The translations under genes and the position numbers were made by a program. From Strigamia acuminata (taxonomy: Eukaryota > Arthropoda > Chilopoda > Geophilomorpha > Linotaeniidae), in NCBI GenBank assembly GCA_949358305.1, contig CASHSZ010000098.1, forward strand, positions 1 to 33,800: a stretch of 33,800 bases of DNA, in the 5' to 3' direction. Of this stretch, positions 18,905 through 30,023 are shown piece after piece (within the stretch, counting starts at the first letter, position 1; each line of letters begins with the position of its first letter). The notes below the pieces were generated by a model. It saw only the letters and a list, made by a program, of their open reading frames with translations. It did not search any database and was not told the DNA's origin.

Positions 18905-21560
18905 TGTCCACACAACCTATCGTCCACCGGGTCTCGGTGTCCGGGTAGAAAGAGGGAGGGGACGTACGCGCGCGTACCGGACATTGCCACTCGGAACAAA
19001 AAATGTGCATAATAGGGAAAACGATCAAAGTTTAATTTCCTGATCTTGGAGTCGGTTCCGCGATTTGTGTTCCGACCAATAATTAGATTATCCTCGCAGC
19101 GACCTACTGGAACAAAGATTTTGTGGAAAATCCGCCGTTTTATATATTTTTTTTTCTTTTCCGGTTGTCTCGCACCATGTAATCGACGCGAGTTTTTGAG
19201 ATTGCGCTCGACCGGACTTTGCGAACATTCTCAGAGCGAGCGTTCCGGGCCCTCGCGGATATCCGGAGGGTTCCGGTGTGCGGCATCGGTTTGATTGCGC
19301 TCGTTTTATTCTGCGTCGTCACTGGCCAGACGCGAATGGTCGGAGGGTCGCGTTCGCGACAAATAGGGGCAGTTGGCGCCGACGAGCGCCGGCAGCCCCG
19401 ACACATTGTTTCAAATAAAGCTCCTGTCGAGTTGATTCGATTCGATTCGTATCGTGTTAATTTATCTCTGCGATCTACGCGGTGGAAACAATGCCCCGCT
19501 CTTCTACCCCGTATTGCGCGCCTCATCGCGCATTAGATCGCATTTAAACGCGCGTACAATTAAGGGTGACGCGATCACGCCGCTAAATCGACGCACACTT
19601 TACTCACGGATGCGCACCGGCACTGAAACGTCCAGAAACAAGCTTCTACACGTTTCTACGGCGTCGGCATTGTTTATTTATTTGTTTATTCGTTTACTTA
19701 TTTATTAATTCATCTATTCAGACCTCGTGGTGTGCAAATTGCGGAAAGGTCCACTCATTTTTAGCGTTACGGCGGCCTGTGTATTGGTCCCGTGTTCGCA
19801 ATTCTGACTTGAACGCAGCCAGTCGACCGAGACCCGACGTCAAATTCGATAGCAACGCGTCGGAATGCAAATAACTATCGACGAAAATTAAAAGTATAAT
19901 TGTTTAATAAAAGGAAACTGACGTAATGTTGAAACGCTAAAAAATACGTAAAATTAAGATTCAAATTCGGGTTCGATCCAGGTCAGATTAAGTCAGATCA
20001 GATCAGATCCACGAACTCTCGAGGCGCGACATGTTTATCGCTTAAAGATACCTGGCGATCGACGATGGGCGGACGACTGGAGTTCGATTTCCCGACCATG
20101 GGATCAGTTTCGCGGTTCGTGCTCCATTGTTTAATGAGATTATCTTCGTTGGGGTCGATCCCAACAAAAAAATTGAAAATAAATTACATTTTACATTTTA
20201 GAACTGGCTTCCGGACGCCTCGCACCATCCCCGGCGACGCAGTTGTTGTCGTTGGATTCGACCGACTCTGCGGACATTTTCAAACCCAGACCAGACACAC
20301 TTGTTTCGAACAAGGAGCCATCAAGCGCTGAGCGCTTAAACGGACCTGTTTCGTCCTTTTTGTGTCTCAATACCCTCGGGGTGTTCGTGGTGGAGTAGAT
20401 GTCATTTATGCGTTGTAAAAAGTGTTTTCTCTATTGCATCGGCATACGGGCATACGGGGCAGCTGGTGACGGCAGCCCCAATAAATTTGTTCCAAAAATA
20501 AGTTCCCGTCGAGTCGTGTCGATTTCTCTTTCTCTCTCTCTCTGGTCCGCCGTGATTGCGCTTCATTGCGCTAAATTGCCGCCAGAACGCGCTACCGTCG
20601 CATCAGGCGAACATTTTTGGCGTCCATTAAAGGACGCAGATTACGGGTCACGTGAACGGGCGTCAAATCCCGCGCGCAAACGATCGTGTCGAGTTAAATA
20701 AAAGAATAGAAATCGGTGACAAGTGTTGCGCGAAACGAGGCCACGAACGCCTCTATTGGTTTACGATTTTATTTTCATCCCATTGTACTCGACGCGCCAG
20801 CGTAGGAGAAGTGAGTTTTCGTCACTACGTTCGATGGATTTACAAACAAACAGACAAACAAACAAACAAACGGTTTCAGACCGTTCCGGGTCCTCGCGGA
20901 TATCCGGAGGGTTCCGGTGGTGGATTTGTCTCATCACTTTTAATCTATCCTGTGTTGTCATCGGCCAAACCAGTGCCGGTTTGCACGGTACAAAGGGTCG
21001 TGCAAAGGGTCGCATTCGCGGCAAATAGGGGCAGCTGGTGTCGACGGACGAGCGCCGGCAGCCCCGACAAATTGTTCCAAAAAAAGCTCCTGTCGGGTTG
21101 ATTCGATTCGATTCGACTCGTGTTAATTTATCCCTGCGACCCGCCCCCGTAAATGTCGTAATACGCGGTGGAAACGATGCCCGCTCTTCTACCCCGCATT
21201 GCGCGCCTCGTCGCGCACTAGGCCGCGTTCAAACGCGCGTACTATTAACGGGTGACGCGATCTCGCCGGTAAGTCGACATGCGCTTTACTCACGAATGCG
21301 CGTCGGCACCGAAACGTTCGGAAACATGCTTCCGCAGTGTCGGCATTGTTCATTTATTAAATTATTTGTTTATTCATTTATTTAAACTCCGTGGTTGATT
21401 GATGGGCGTGTGGATTTCGCGATTTGCGTTGGCCCTGTGTTCACAGTTTTGATTGATTTGAACGCAGCCAATCGAACGAGACCCGACATCAATCTCGATA
21501 GCGACGCGTCGGAACGCAAAGAACTGCTCACCGAGAATTGAAAGTGTAATTGTAAAACAA
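18905..21560 (+). repeat. Array of about two and a half ~1 kb repeat units
   Basis: Module order is regular: splice-like segment (19107), GGGGCAGTTGG...AATAAA (19369), CGCGCATTAG...ACGCGCGTAC (19523), TTTA run (19675), AATTAAAAGTATAATTG...GTTGAAACGCTAAA (19885). It then repeats from 20158 (offset about 1051 bp), and a shortened copy starts near 20770 and ends near 21540. Copies differ a lot, so the array is old. No intact gene is seen. Confidence 0.7.
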
Positions 21561-21758
21561 ATAATCAACAAATAATCAATGTGGAACAATCATCGTGTAA
21601 TATTTTATTAATAAATTGTATTTTGAAAAAAAAAACAACAACAACAACAACAACGACAACTAATTTATCTTTCGATGCGAGTAAATTACAAACTTTGTCT
21701 TTGAGTTTTAGTCACCCCAAAAGTTGAATCAAATTTTCAATTTAATTATTAATTCCAT

Positions 21759-21991
21759 CTATCCGTCTGCCTGTCTTCTCCTTGCAGCACCCCGGGTCCG
21801 CAGCGATGGGACGCGCGCCGTCGACGAGCGTGTACGTGCTGAGCGGCCCATTGCCCGGCATCGCAACGGAGCATTTCGAGCGACCAGACTCGGTGTCGTC
21901 GTAGAGGAGACACAGACTGCACGTCCTTCTCGTTGACGCACCAGGAGCTGATACCATCGTCCACTAGGAGGCAACACGCCACGTCTAGGTT
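21759..21991 (-). pseudogene. Unrecognised coding-like segment split over two frames
   Basis: After an acceptor-like CAACCTAG, one minus frame reads DVACCLLVDDGISSWCVNEK and the next frame then reads CLLYDDTESGRSKCSVAMPG, GPLSTYTLVDG and ADPGCCKEK. Both stretches are protein-like with GC-rich third positions, as if one nucleotide were lost or gained in the middle. The plus strand also has an open frame here (MGRAPSTSVYVLSGPLPGIA), so the strand is not certain. I do not recognise the family. Confidence 0.3.
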
Positions 21992-22149
21992 GCAATTAAT
22001 CAATCAATCAATCAATCAATCAATCAGTTTAACAAAATCCTGCAATCATAAAACGTCTGGTTAAAATTCAAATATTTATACATTTTCTGATTATATTTCA
22101 CCCATCCAACAACTCGTTTCGTTCCAGGTGTCGCGAAACACTCGATTTT

Positions 22150-22950
22150 ATATCTAGTCGGTCACTTGTTTTTCTTCCACCTGAAATTCAAGATAAATTA
22201 ATTCAATTCGTTCAAACCAAATAAATCAACTCGTATTAAAAAGATTCGATCCGCACTATTTCACTCGGTTTAACATCGTTAACCTGTATGAAAAATAGAA
22301 ATAAAGTCATAAATCAGTTTTTTTCTACATGCACCGGTAGTTTCGATGGATGAACGGTCCTTCAGCAATGTTGTGCGAAAAACGATGCACGCAAATTCGT
22401 TGAATTTCCTCCAGATTCCGTAACACCAATTCGAGTGGCCTTATATGTATGCGCGCGCGAGTATGTATGTGTGTGTGTCAACACGCGAGAACGACGCGAG
22501 GACTCCGTGTGACATCTGTCGCGAGCAACCGAGAATGACACGTAGCAAACCGTCTGCACATCGTGTTTCCTGCAAAAATGAGAACGATCTGTTTTTAATA
22601 CGCTGTCAGAAGTATGTGACGTGAAAAGAACTCATCTAATTGCCCTTCCTTTCCTATTTTCCACTCTCTGTCGCTTCGTTGTCGACAAATGCGTCCTCGT
22701 TGTCCCTTTCTATTTCCAATATAATCGTGAGAGGACCGTGGTGCGTCCTATTCTCTTCCCGATGGACCCGCGCTAATGTCCTAGAAAAAATGTACACTCT
22801 TCAGTTTATTTCCTCGGGATTTATTTGAACTCAGGCATCCGAATTTTACTCACCTGTTGTGCTTGTTTTCGCGGCTTTTTTTCCTCCCGGGCTCCGTCCT
22901 AGTTTGTCGACTCGCGCGACCCGGCTCACTCACTCCTCCGCACGGTTATA
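22150..22950 (-). other. Cluster of minus-strand splice signals, possible leader exons of an unknown gene
   Basis: Seen on the minus strand: a strong donor AACAG then GTGAGT (exon end 22854) after a GC-rich region; acceptors TTTTTGCAG (before 22569), TTCATACAG (before 22283) and ATTTCAG (before 22182). Short frames follow, such as MCRRFATCHSR and VEEKQVTD. They could lead into the 21759-21991 segment, but no consistent frame could be built. Confidence 0.2.
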
Positions 22951-23199
22951 CGCGCCCGTCGAATCTCTGCTGGAGATACTAATGTTTGCAAAAATTTAAA
23001 GCAAAGCTCGCACGTTCTTCTTACCTTCCTGCTTGGTTTAGACGTCTCGCGTTATGTTATTTGTCTCCATCCGCTGACGCTTATTTCTCGTCGTTTCCAA
23101 CGGCGGCCATTGCTTTCGTTGCGAATCTTCTCTGTTTTCGGGTTTTATCAATTCCCGTCCCGAACTGCTCCCGTCAACATCGCTTTTAGACAGTTTGTG

Positions 23200-23498
23200 C
23201 CCGTTTAGACTATCGATTCGAATAAATGTCCATTAGTTCCTATCAGTTAATCGAAGCTAGTTAGGTCGTTTTCACGACCCGATGTCACTCAAACGGATTT
23301 ATTAGCGCCTCTCTACCGTTTTTTGCCCGTTTCAATCGAGTTTTAGTGTTACCCACTTCTCCCGATGTTCTTCGTCTTTGAAGAATTTACTTATTGTTTA
23401 CTCTATTCGTCGATAATAAACAGTCAAACTTAAACACCGCCCAGTCTCTCGTCGCACGCCGGACCAACCGGATGTTACACCTGCATTATTAAAATAGA

Positions 23499-23546
<48 letters not shown>

Positions 23547-24116
23547 ACAAACAACGCCATCTATTGGGCGTGAATGCAACACACGATTCCACGGGGTTCC
23601 CATTGAATTTATTTACGTGGCCGCGCGTAGATAGTAAATAAATGAATAAATAGATAAATAAATAAATAAATAAATACATATATAATATATATTATATATA
23701 CGCAATGTTCTCTCCATTCGAGTAAACTTGTACTTTTATTGCCCTTTTGCACATGTGGCGTTGCCTCCGGTCAACGTTTTTGACCCACGATAAAAACTCC
23801 AAAATAAACAAATAAGTAAAGGGGACAAAAACCCGAACTTGTTGGTTTGTTTAAACGCGACTGGAGTGAAGTGGGCATCACAGCACCCCGCTCACGATCG
23901 CGCGCTCGAAATTATAACGGAGCCCAAAATATTATCGTCTGACCCAAAATTGTTTCGTTTTTAATTAAAAAACGCGATCACATAGCCGACTCCAAAACCA
24001 AAACATCGTAGCTCTTAAAAACGGATGTAAATCGGAGACTTTGAATCAAAATCATTCGCGGAATCGCCAACAGGTGTCGCGTCAACAAACTGGTAGCGAG
24101 CATACATGAACTGGAA
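23200..24116. other. Intergenic region with (AAAT)n arrays
   Basis: AAAT arrays lie at about 23505-23548 and 23645-23676, with a TA-rich palindrome at 23680-23700. No gene is seen; the last 200 nt are presumably the promoter of the multi-exon gene. Confidence 0.4.
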
Positions 24117-24715
24117 ATGGAAGCGGGAAGTTTATGCTCGGTCGCGTCTCCGCAGGTAAATTTGGGCGGCTTTTACGAATTTTTGCGATATTTTTGTCAA
24201 TGAATCGCGTCCGTGGTCGTACGTGTGCACACGTGTGGTCGTCGAACAACGCACATGGATTTTTTGTGTTTGGTCGCGGGAGTGTACGTGAGTGAGCGTT
24301 TGCGGTGTAACGTGGATGATTTTTACCCGATCGACGGCGAACGAGGTTTATTAAAATTAGACGAATGTATACATTTTTTATTTATTGATTTATATATGCA
24401 CACGTGTATACCGTATTGGTCCACTCGTTGCCACGCACCGTCGTCGAGCACGGATTTGTGGTCGTTTTCAAATCGCGCGTTTAGAGCGGAATATGCCGAC
24501 ACAAACGAAAAATGTTTTTATTTTTATTTTTATTTTTTATTTTCTCTCCCTTACAGACATCCGACGCAAACAAAGAGACGGAAGGTGGGAAGATGGAAAA
24601 TGAAAAATTAGAAACCGAGGAGGGGTCAACCGAAGTTGCAACCACGATGACTGAGTGGAAAAATTGTCTCACGATTAACAATATTATTATTATTATTATT
24701 ATTGATGAAAAATAG
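24117..24715 (+). CDS. Possible short transcript: first exon plus alternative last exon
   Basis: Exon 24117-24155 ([13 protein letters not shown], donor CAG then GTAAAT) joins in phase 0 to 24557-24715 after TTACAG. The second exon reads [19 protein letters not shown]... and ends in seven Ile codons from an (ATT)n microsatellite, then TAG; AATAAA motifs follow from 24732. It would give 65 aa. It could be a separate small gene or an alternative 3' end of the multi-exon gene that starts at the same ATG. Confidence 0.35.
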
Positions 24716-26532
24716 ATAAACAAACACATAAATAAATAAATATTTCTGCCTAATTCGCGAAATAAAAATAGAAAATAATTTATTTATTTCCGCGCGGACA
24801 TTAAAAATTGATTCATATCACGTGTAAAAATTTCATTTTTTTAAATTTAATTTTTTTGTCCCATTTATGCGCGATCTCTTATCTGTGCCAATTTTAAGCA
24901 ATGACAAACGGTCCCGATTCTCCAACCATTTAACAGCATCGAATGCCAATTGCAAAGTAGTGATCAAATTTTTCTTCCGACAATTAAATCTGAGATCCGT
25001 GGAGAGGGGCCACGTCGGGATAGGAATAAATTCTAATATCCGCGTGGAAATGGGCACGGTCCGGGGTACGGACCCGCTATTTTCCATTTTTCTAAACTTT
25101 CTTTGTTTTATTTTATTTTATTTATTTATTTTTTAAACGCTGATTTATTCATACACATTCGTATCGTTCCAGGACACAGAAGAACCGCACGTGGACGAGA
25201 GGTTGGTCACTGTGGAAGCGTCGACGGCGGTGAGTGAAAGAATTGGCCCATAATCAAAATTAATTTTGCGAGGATAAGCTTTCGTTGCTGGTTCTGGCGC
25301 GATCGACGCAATTGTGACCCATTCCCCATGTTTGTGCGCGCGAAAATACGCGAACACGCGCGTCCAATTTTTTGTCGTTTGACGCCCCGCGTCTCGATTT
25401 GTTTTACGTGTCCGCTCCCTTCCCTCCCCCCCCCATCCCCCCCCCCCCTTTTTTTTTTTCTTTTAATTGATTTTTCTTTTTCTTTTTCTATTTTTATTCA
25501 TTTTTTTATTTTTATTTTTATTTTTTTGTTTTTATTTTTATTTTTTTATTTATTATATTTGCTCGTTTTTAATCAGGCCACAATGGACACATCTCGACGA
25601 CGTCCAGTGGAGTCGATTCTGGACGACTCGCAATCGCAACCAACAGAGCCGATGCTGGAGGAATCCCAAGACACGGAATTCAGCGAGTCTCAACCCTCCG
25701 AGTCCAGGGTGGTGTTGTACCACGAAAGGCTGGTGGAGAGGGTGGTGGAGAGGCGGGTGGATAGGCTGACAGAGAGGCGGGCAATAATGGAGGCCATCGT
25801 TGGAGATGCAGGGACGGTGAGTGAATTAGAATTAGAAAAATAGAAATTATATACCGTATATCTCCAAATAGTGCATCCACACGCTATCTGGGGACAAATT
25901 TTCTCATGTGTACGATCAGAGGCCCGCGCGCGTTATTCGTGAACTAAAATTGTCCCACCGAAGACACGTGTACAAATCGAGGATACCGTTTATCTGTAAA
26001 TAGCGCACCCGTGCGCTATTTAAAAATAAATGGTCCCGCGCGCTATTAAAGACCCGCAGAGTAATCACAGATATACTGTATACAGTATATGCATTTTTTT
26101 TTCTGTTTTGTTTCTTTTTCTTTTCAATCCGTTTGAATATTCACATTTGTTTGTTTCCTGTCAGGCCGCGTCCGAAGTCATGTCGACCGTCTTGTTTCGA
26201 GTCGCACAATGCATCGCGTCGTCTTCCGGGGCACCGGACCATGAACCCGCAACTGCAACGGTAGGCTAAAGAATCAAAGTCGAGTTTACAAGAGTGTTCT
26301 TGACTCTCATGTTTCCGACACGATCGGCGCAGACGAAATGTGAAAACGACCAACCAACGCGCGTCATCTCGAGTTAGGCGCGCACATCAAATGCGTGCTC
26401 TTTACCGACACATTTAACGTCAGGGTCTATTTAAATTTAATTCATTTATTGGTTAATTTTTTCCTTTTCTTTTTTTTTACTACAAGTTAGTCATTTTAAT
26501 TGTGGGCGTCTTTTTGGCCCCCTTTTTTATTT

Positions 26533-26563
<31 letters not shown>

Positions 26564-28798
26564 TTTTTTAATTATGCACACGTTTGTAATTATATTTACT
26601 CGTTTCTTACCAGGACGGACCCAACGACGACGGTGCCTTGGACCTATCCCAAAGCACGGGGCATTCCGTGTGGTCATCGAGCCTGCCACAAACGTGAGTT
26701 CCACGCGCTCTTCGGGTCTTGCACGCAACGTCTCACAATTTATTTATTTATTTTTTTTTTTAGAGAAACGGATGGGACGGCGGATGAGATTGTGGGGGGG
26801 GTTGTGGATGAGATCGTGGAGGAGGTGGGGAAGGCGAGGGCGGCGGAAGAGACTGTGTCGGAGACGGAGAAGGAGAAGGCGGTGGAAGAGACTGTGTCGG
26901 GGAAGGAGGTGGAAAAGGAGATGGCGGTGGAAGAGACTGTGTCGGAGACGGAGAAGGAGAAGGCGGTGGAAGAGACTGTGTCGGGGACGGAGAAGGAGAA
27001 GGCGGTGGAAGAGACTGTGTCGGGGAAGGAGGTGGAAAAGGAGATGGCGGTGGAAGAGACTGTGTCGGAGACGGAGAAGGAGAAGGCGGTGGAAGAGACT
27101 GTGTCGGGGAAGGAGGTGGAAAAGGAGATGGCGGTGGAAGAGACTGTGTCGGAGACGGAGAAGGAGAAGGCGGTGGAAGAGACTGTGTCGGGGACGGAGA
27201 AGGAGAAGGCGGTGGAAGAGACTGTGTCGGGGAAGGAGGTGGAAAAGGAGAAGGCGGTGGAAGAGACGGTGGTGGAAGAGACAGTGGAGGAGATGGGAAT
27301 AGTGTGGCCGGAGATGGAGGTGGAGTTGGAAAAGGAGAAGGAGACGTGGAAGGAAACGGCGGTGGAAGAGGCAGTGGAGGAGAAGGAAAAGGAGAAGGAG
27401 ACGGCGACGGCACCGAAGAAGAGGACGTGTGTGAGGAAAGGGGGTGCGAAAAAGAAACGGAAGACCGTTGAGAAGGTGGAAAAGGAAGTATTCGAGGTAA
27501 CGTAGTAACTGACCATTTTATTTTGACAATCAACGTGATCGCGTTCCAATTTGAAATTGAAAAGCGATCACGTTGATTTGACGTAAATTAATAATTCCCG
27601 CGCGCGCACTATAATTTAACCTGCAAATTTAATTTGCCGCGCGCGCATTGAGCGGATTGATCGTATGAATCCGACCCGCGCACAAACTTGGATTCGACGT
27701 GCAATATCGTATATTTATTTGCCCGTCTGTTTGTTCGTTTATTCATTTATTTATTTTTTTTTTTTCTCCAGTCGTTGCCCAGCACATCAGGTTGCACTTG
27801 GACGATGCCAAGCGTTGTGACGGTCCCGTCGTCACCAGACCTGTCACCGCCGCGGTCGCCACCACTTCAACCAACGGCGACATTAGGCAAAATGCCTTTA
27901 ATGTGCCCCGTCGTGAGGTTGGAACGGCTGCAATTGCCGATCCTCACACCAATGCCACGTCCTGTCGTGTCGGCGCCGTGCCCGGTTATGTCGACGCCGT
28001 GTTTCACCGTGCCACCATCTGCGCCCATCGCCCCCCCGCCGCCGCAAGAACAGCAACTGGCGCGTGTCATCGCCAAGCCGCGAAGATCCGCGTCGAAGCG
28101 GCCCGCATCACCGTCATGGGAACCCGCGTCGAAAAGGTCGGAGACTCGAGTCACGCGGCGGTCGACGGAAAAGGTAACCTGTCTGGTCTATTTGTCTTTG
28201 ATCGTTTGTTCAATCGTTCCTTCCATTTCTTTCAGATACGAAAGGCATCTGCATCCCAGGGCTCGGTGGTGCCGTCTGGCAGGGCAGGACCGAGTGGGCT
28301 TCCGTCCAACCTTCCGTCCAACTTTTCGATGGAGTTGGATCGACGGTTCGGAGAATTTCAGGAATGGGTGCTCCGGAAGGTGGGGGAGGTGGAGACGGGG
28401 GCGGTGCCAACACGGCAACGACGCCAGGGTGGAGGGAAAGGAAAGAAGGGAGAAAAACTCCGGACAGAGGGCGGGAAGTCGTTCTATTGTGCTCTGTGCG
28501 CCAAACAACCGGGTAATGAGAAACATACATTTGTTTATTTGTTTGTTTATTTTTTGTCTAATTTTTATTTTTTTTTTTATTTTTTTTTTTTTCCTTTCCT
28601 CTCCCGCGTACCTTAGGGGTGTCGAAATACGGGCGTTTTAGCGAGGACGCGTACCGCCATTGGCGCCAACATCACCACCTAGACGCAGTTAAGCGCGAGG
28701 ATGAAATCTCCAAGAGAGTTAGGAAGCATCTGCGGGACTATTCGCGTAGACCCGATCTCCTGTTGCCGGTGGGTATTTAATCAATTAGTCGATTCGTT

Positions 28799-28829
<31 letters not shown>

Positions 28830-29805
28830 TTTTTTCCTCTGTTTCCTAGAAGTTGAAAAAAATGCACAAGGCCCTGAAACGGTGCCCATTCTGCATTGCG
28901 AGGCCTGTGGTTGACCGACTAGAGGACCACTGGTTGGTCAAACACAGATATCGCACTGCATGGGCACCGGGGATGGGAGAGGGAGAGGGAGAGCGCGTCG
29001 GAGACAACGACGACGACGACGACGACGACAACGACGGTGATTCGGCGTCACGTTCATCATCTTTTCAACGAGGCGATGCGCAGGAAGAGGAACGGGTGTT
29101 GCGATCGAGGGTGGTTCCCGTTGCGGAAGGGGGCAGCGAACCCAACAACGATCCCAACTATTGGGACGCTAGCCACGAAATGAAAATCTTTCGCGACGGG
29201 AGCATGCGGTTCTCCATCCATTCGCTTACTATCCTGCTCTTTACGATACGGGCTCAGGTTCAGGCGGAACAAGTATATATATTTTTATTTTTATTTTTAT
29301 TTTTATTTATTTATTTATGTATATATTTTTTTTATTTTTTATTTTTTTTTAGTATTGGGACGATCCCGACATCAAGACCCACTTACTCCGGATGCTGGGG
29401 ATGTTAAACCAATGGAACGACATGTTGGTGAGTGAATCTACCGCGCGCGTCTACGTCGACACTTTTCAGATATTGATTTTCCCGTTTTATTTGCAGAATA
29501 AAGATTTCTCGTTCGGTGATGAGGTGCTGATGAAGGAGAGGTTTGTTGTCGTCGACGAGCCCGAGAACGACGGGTGTGAAGAAAAGAGACGCCGGGAAGA
29601 AGAGCGTGAAACAGGCGAAAGGTGTGAAGAGGAAAAAGAAGACGACGACGAAGATTACAGAAACTCTGAATTTGAGGACGATGCGGAAAGTGATGAGGAC
29701 GAAGACGAAGAAAAGAAACTGGCGAGGAAGGAGAAAGAGAAACGGGCAAGGAGCAAGAGAAAGAGGAAAGGAAAGGGAAAGTCGAGCGCCGGAAAGAAAA
29801 AGTGA
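24117..29805 (+). CDS. Twelve-exon acidic, zinc-finger-containing nuclear-type protein (unknown)
   Basis: Unrecognised. Exons: 24117-24155, 25173-25229, 25577-25816, 26165-26260, 26614-26693, 26764-27496, 27772-28173, 28236-28512, 28617-28768, 28850-29272, 29353-29427, 29497-29805 (TGA). Every junction has GT/AG and keeps the frame; the sum is exactly 2883 nt, 960 aa. A start at ATG 25583 (good context, six nt after an acceptor) is possible and would give about 926 aa. Domains: acidic/Ser-rich N-terminus; minisatellite-coded [12 protein letters not shown] repeats (about 195-340); Pro-rich then basic segment with [16 protein letters not shown] (416-549); zinc-finger-like C634/C637/H656/H660, whose halves lie on separate exons; C2H2 finger C704/C707/H719/H724; Asp run near 750; a [14 protein letters not shown] helix; Glu/Asp-rich tail ending in KRKRKGKGK. 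The tail is a probable nuclear signal. The exon boundary near 549/550 resembles the basic-exon/helix-exon boundary of the coiled-coil family. Confidence 0.65.
25850..26091. mobile_element. MITE-like palindromic element in an intron
   Basis: Starts ATATACCGTATATCT and ends AGATATACTGTATACAGTATAT, roughly inverted. Inside, a TACCGT-TATCT-AAATAG unit occurs twice (25852 and 25983), and AAATAGCGCACCCGTGCGCTATTT near 26000 is a near-perfect hairpin. No coding capacity. Confidence 0.4.
26841..27270 (+). repeat. Coding minisatellite, 39- and 45-nt units
   Basis: About ten in-frame units alternate between a 13-residue type ([13 protein letters not shown] or [13 protein letters not shown]) and a 15-residue type ([15 protein letters not shown]). 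The units also form higher-order pairs, so duplication happened in blocks. The plus strand is almost free of C. Because units are multiples of three, the region stays open in other frames on both strands. Confidence 0.9.
27530..27576. repeat. Perfect 13-bp intronic hairpin
   Basis: TCAACGTGATCGC (27530-27542) and its exact reverse complement (27564-27576) with a 21-nt loop, shortly after a splice donor. Confidence 0.8.
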
Positions 29806-29949
29806 ATTCGCCTAATCTGCTCCTCAAATGTACGAATACATGTTTCAAATTTAATTTTAATTTATTTCACTCCTTTAAAACTCGTTCTTTTTTTTACAGA
29901 CAAATGGGCACGTCGGTGTTTGATAGCGACGCAATCGTGTTGTTCGTTG

Positions 29950-30023
29950 TTCGAGCGCATCATTTTTCGGCACCCCCAATCACAACGATGTCTTCTCTCG
30001 CACACGTGGAATGTGGCAGCCTC
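29950..30023 (-). pseudogene. Thymidine kinase fragment
   Basis: The minus strand encodes EDIVVIGGAEK and then a stop; residues 159-169 of the intact kinase of this window are EDVVVIGGAEK. Just upstream, GAGGCTGCCACATTC resembles the kinase's GAAGCCGCGTTC codons (residues 148-151) but is out of frame, with about five nt missing between the two. No P-loop or catalytic part is nearby. A decayed copy of the 3' part. Confidence 0.6.

Noticed and set aside
1530-21560. CRISPR-like or bacterial repeat array
   Set aside because: Unit length (~1 kb), divergence, introns and AATAAA signals do not fit.
22362-22559. Minus-strand 65-aa frame with His/Thr repeat
   Set aside because: Derived from a CA/TG microsatellite; kept only as part of an uncertain exon cluster.
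24213-24611. Plus-strand 132-aa frame [11 protein letters not shown]
   Set aside because: Lies mostly in an inferred intron and no family resemblance could be seen; its last part overlaps the 24557 exon in a different frame.
26502-27549. Long open frames antisense to, and in another frame of, the minisatellite exon (Arg/Trp-rich, Ser/Phe-rich and Pro/Ser-rich)
   Set aside because: They exist because repeat units are multiples of three and lack stop triplets in several frames. They lack splice continuity with flanking exons.
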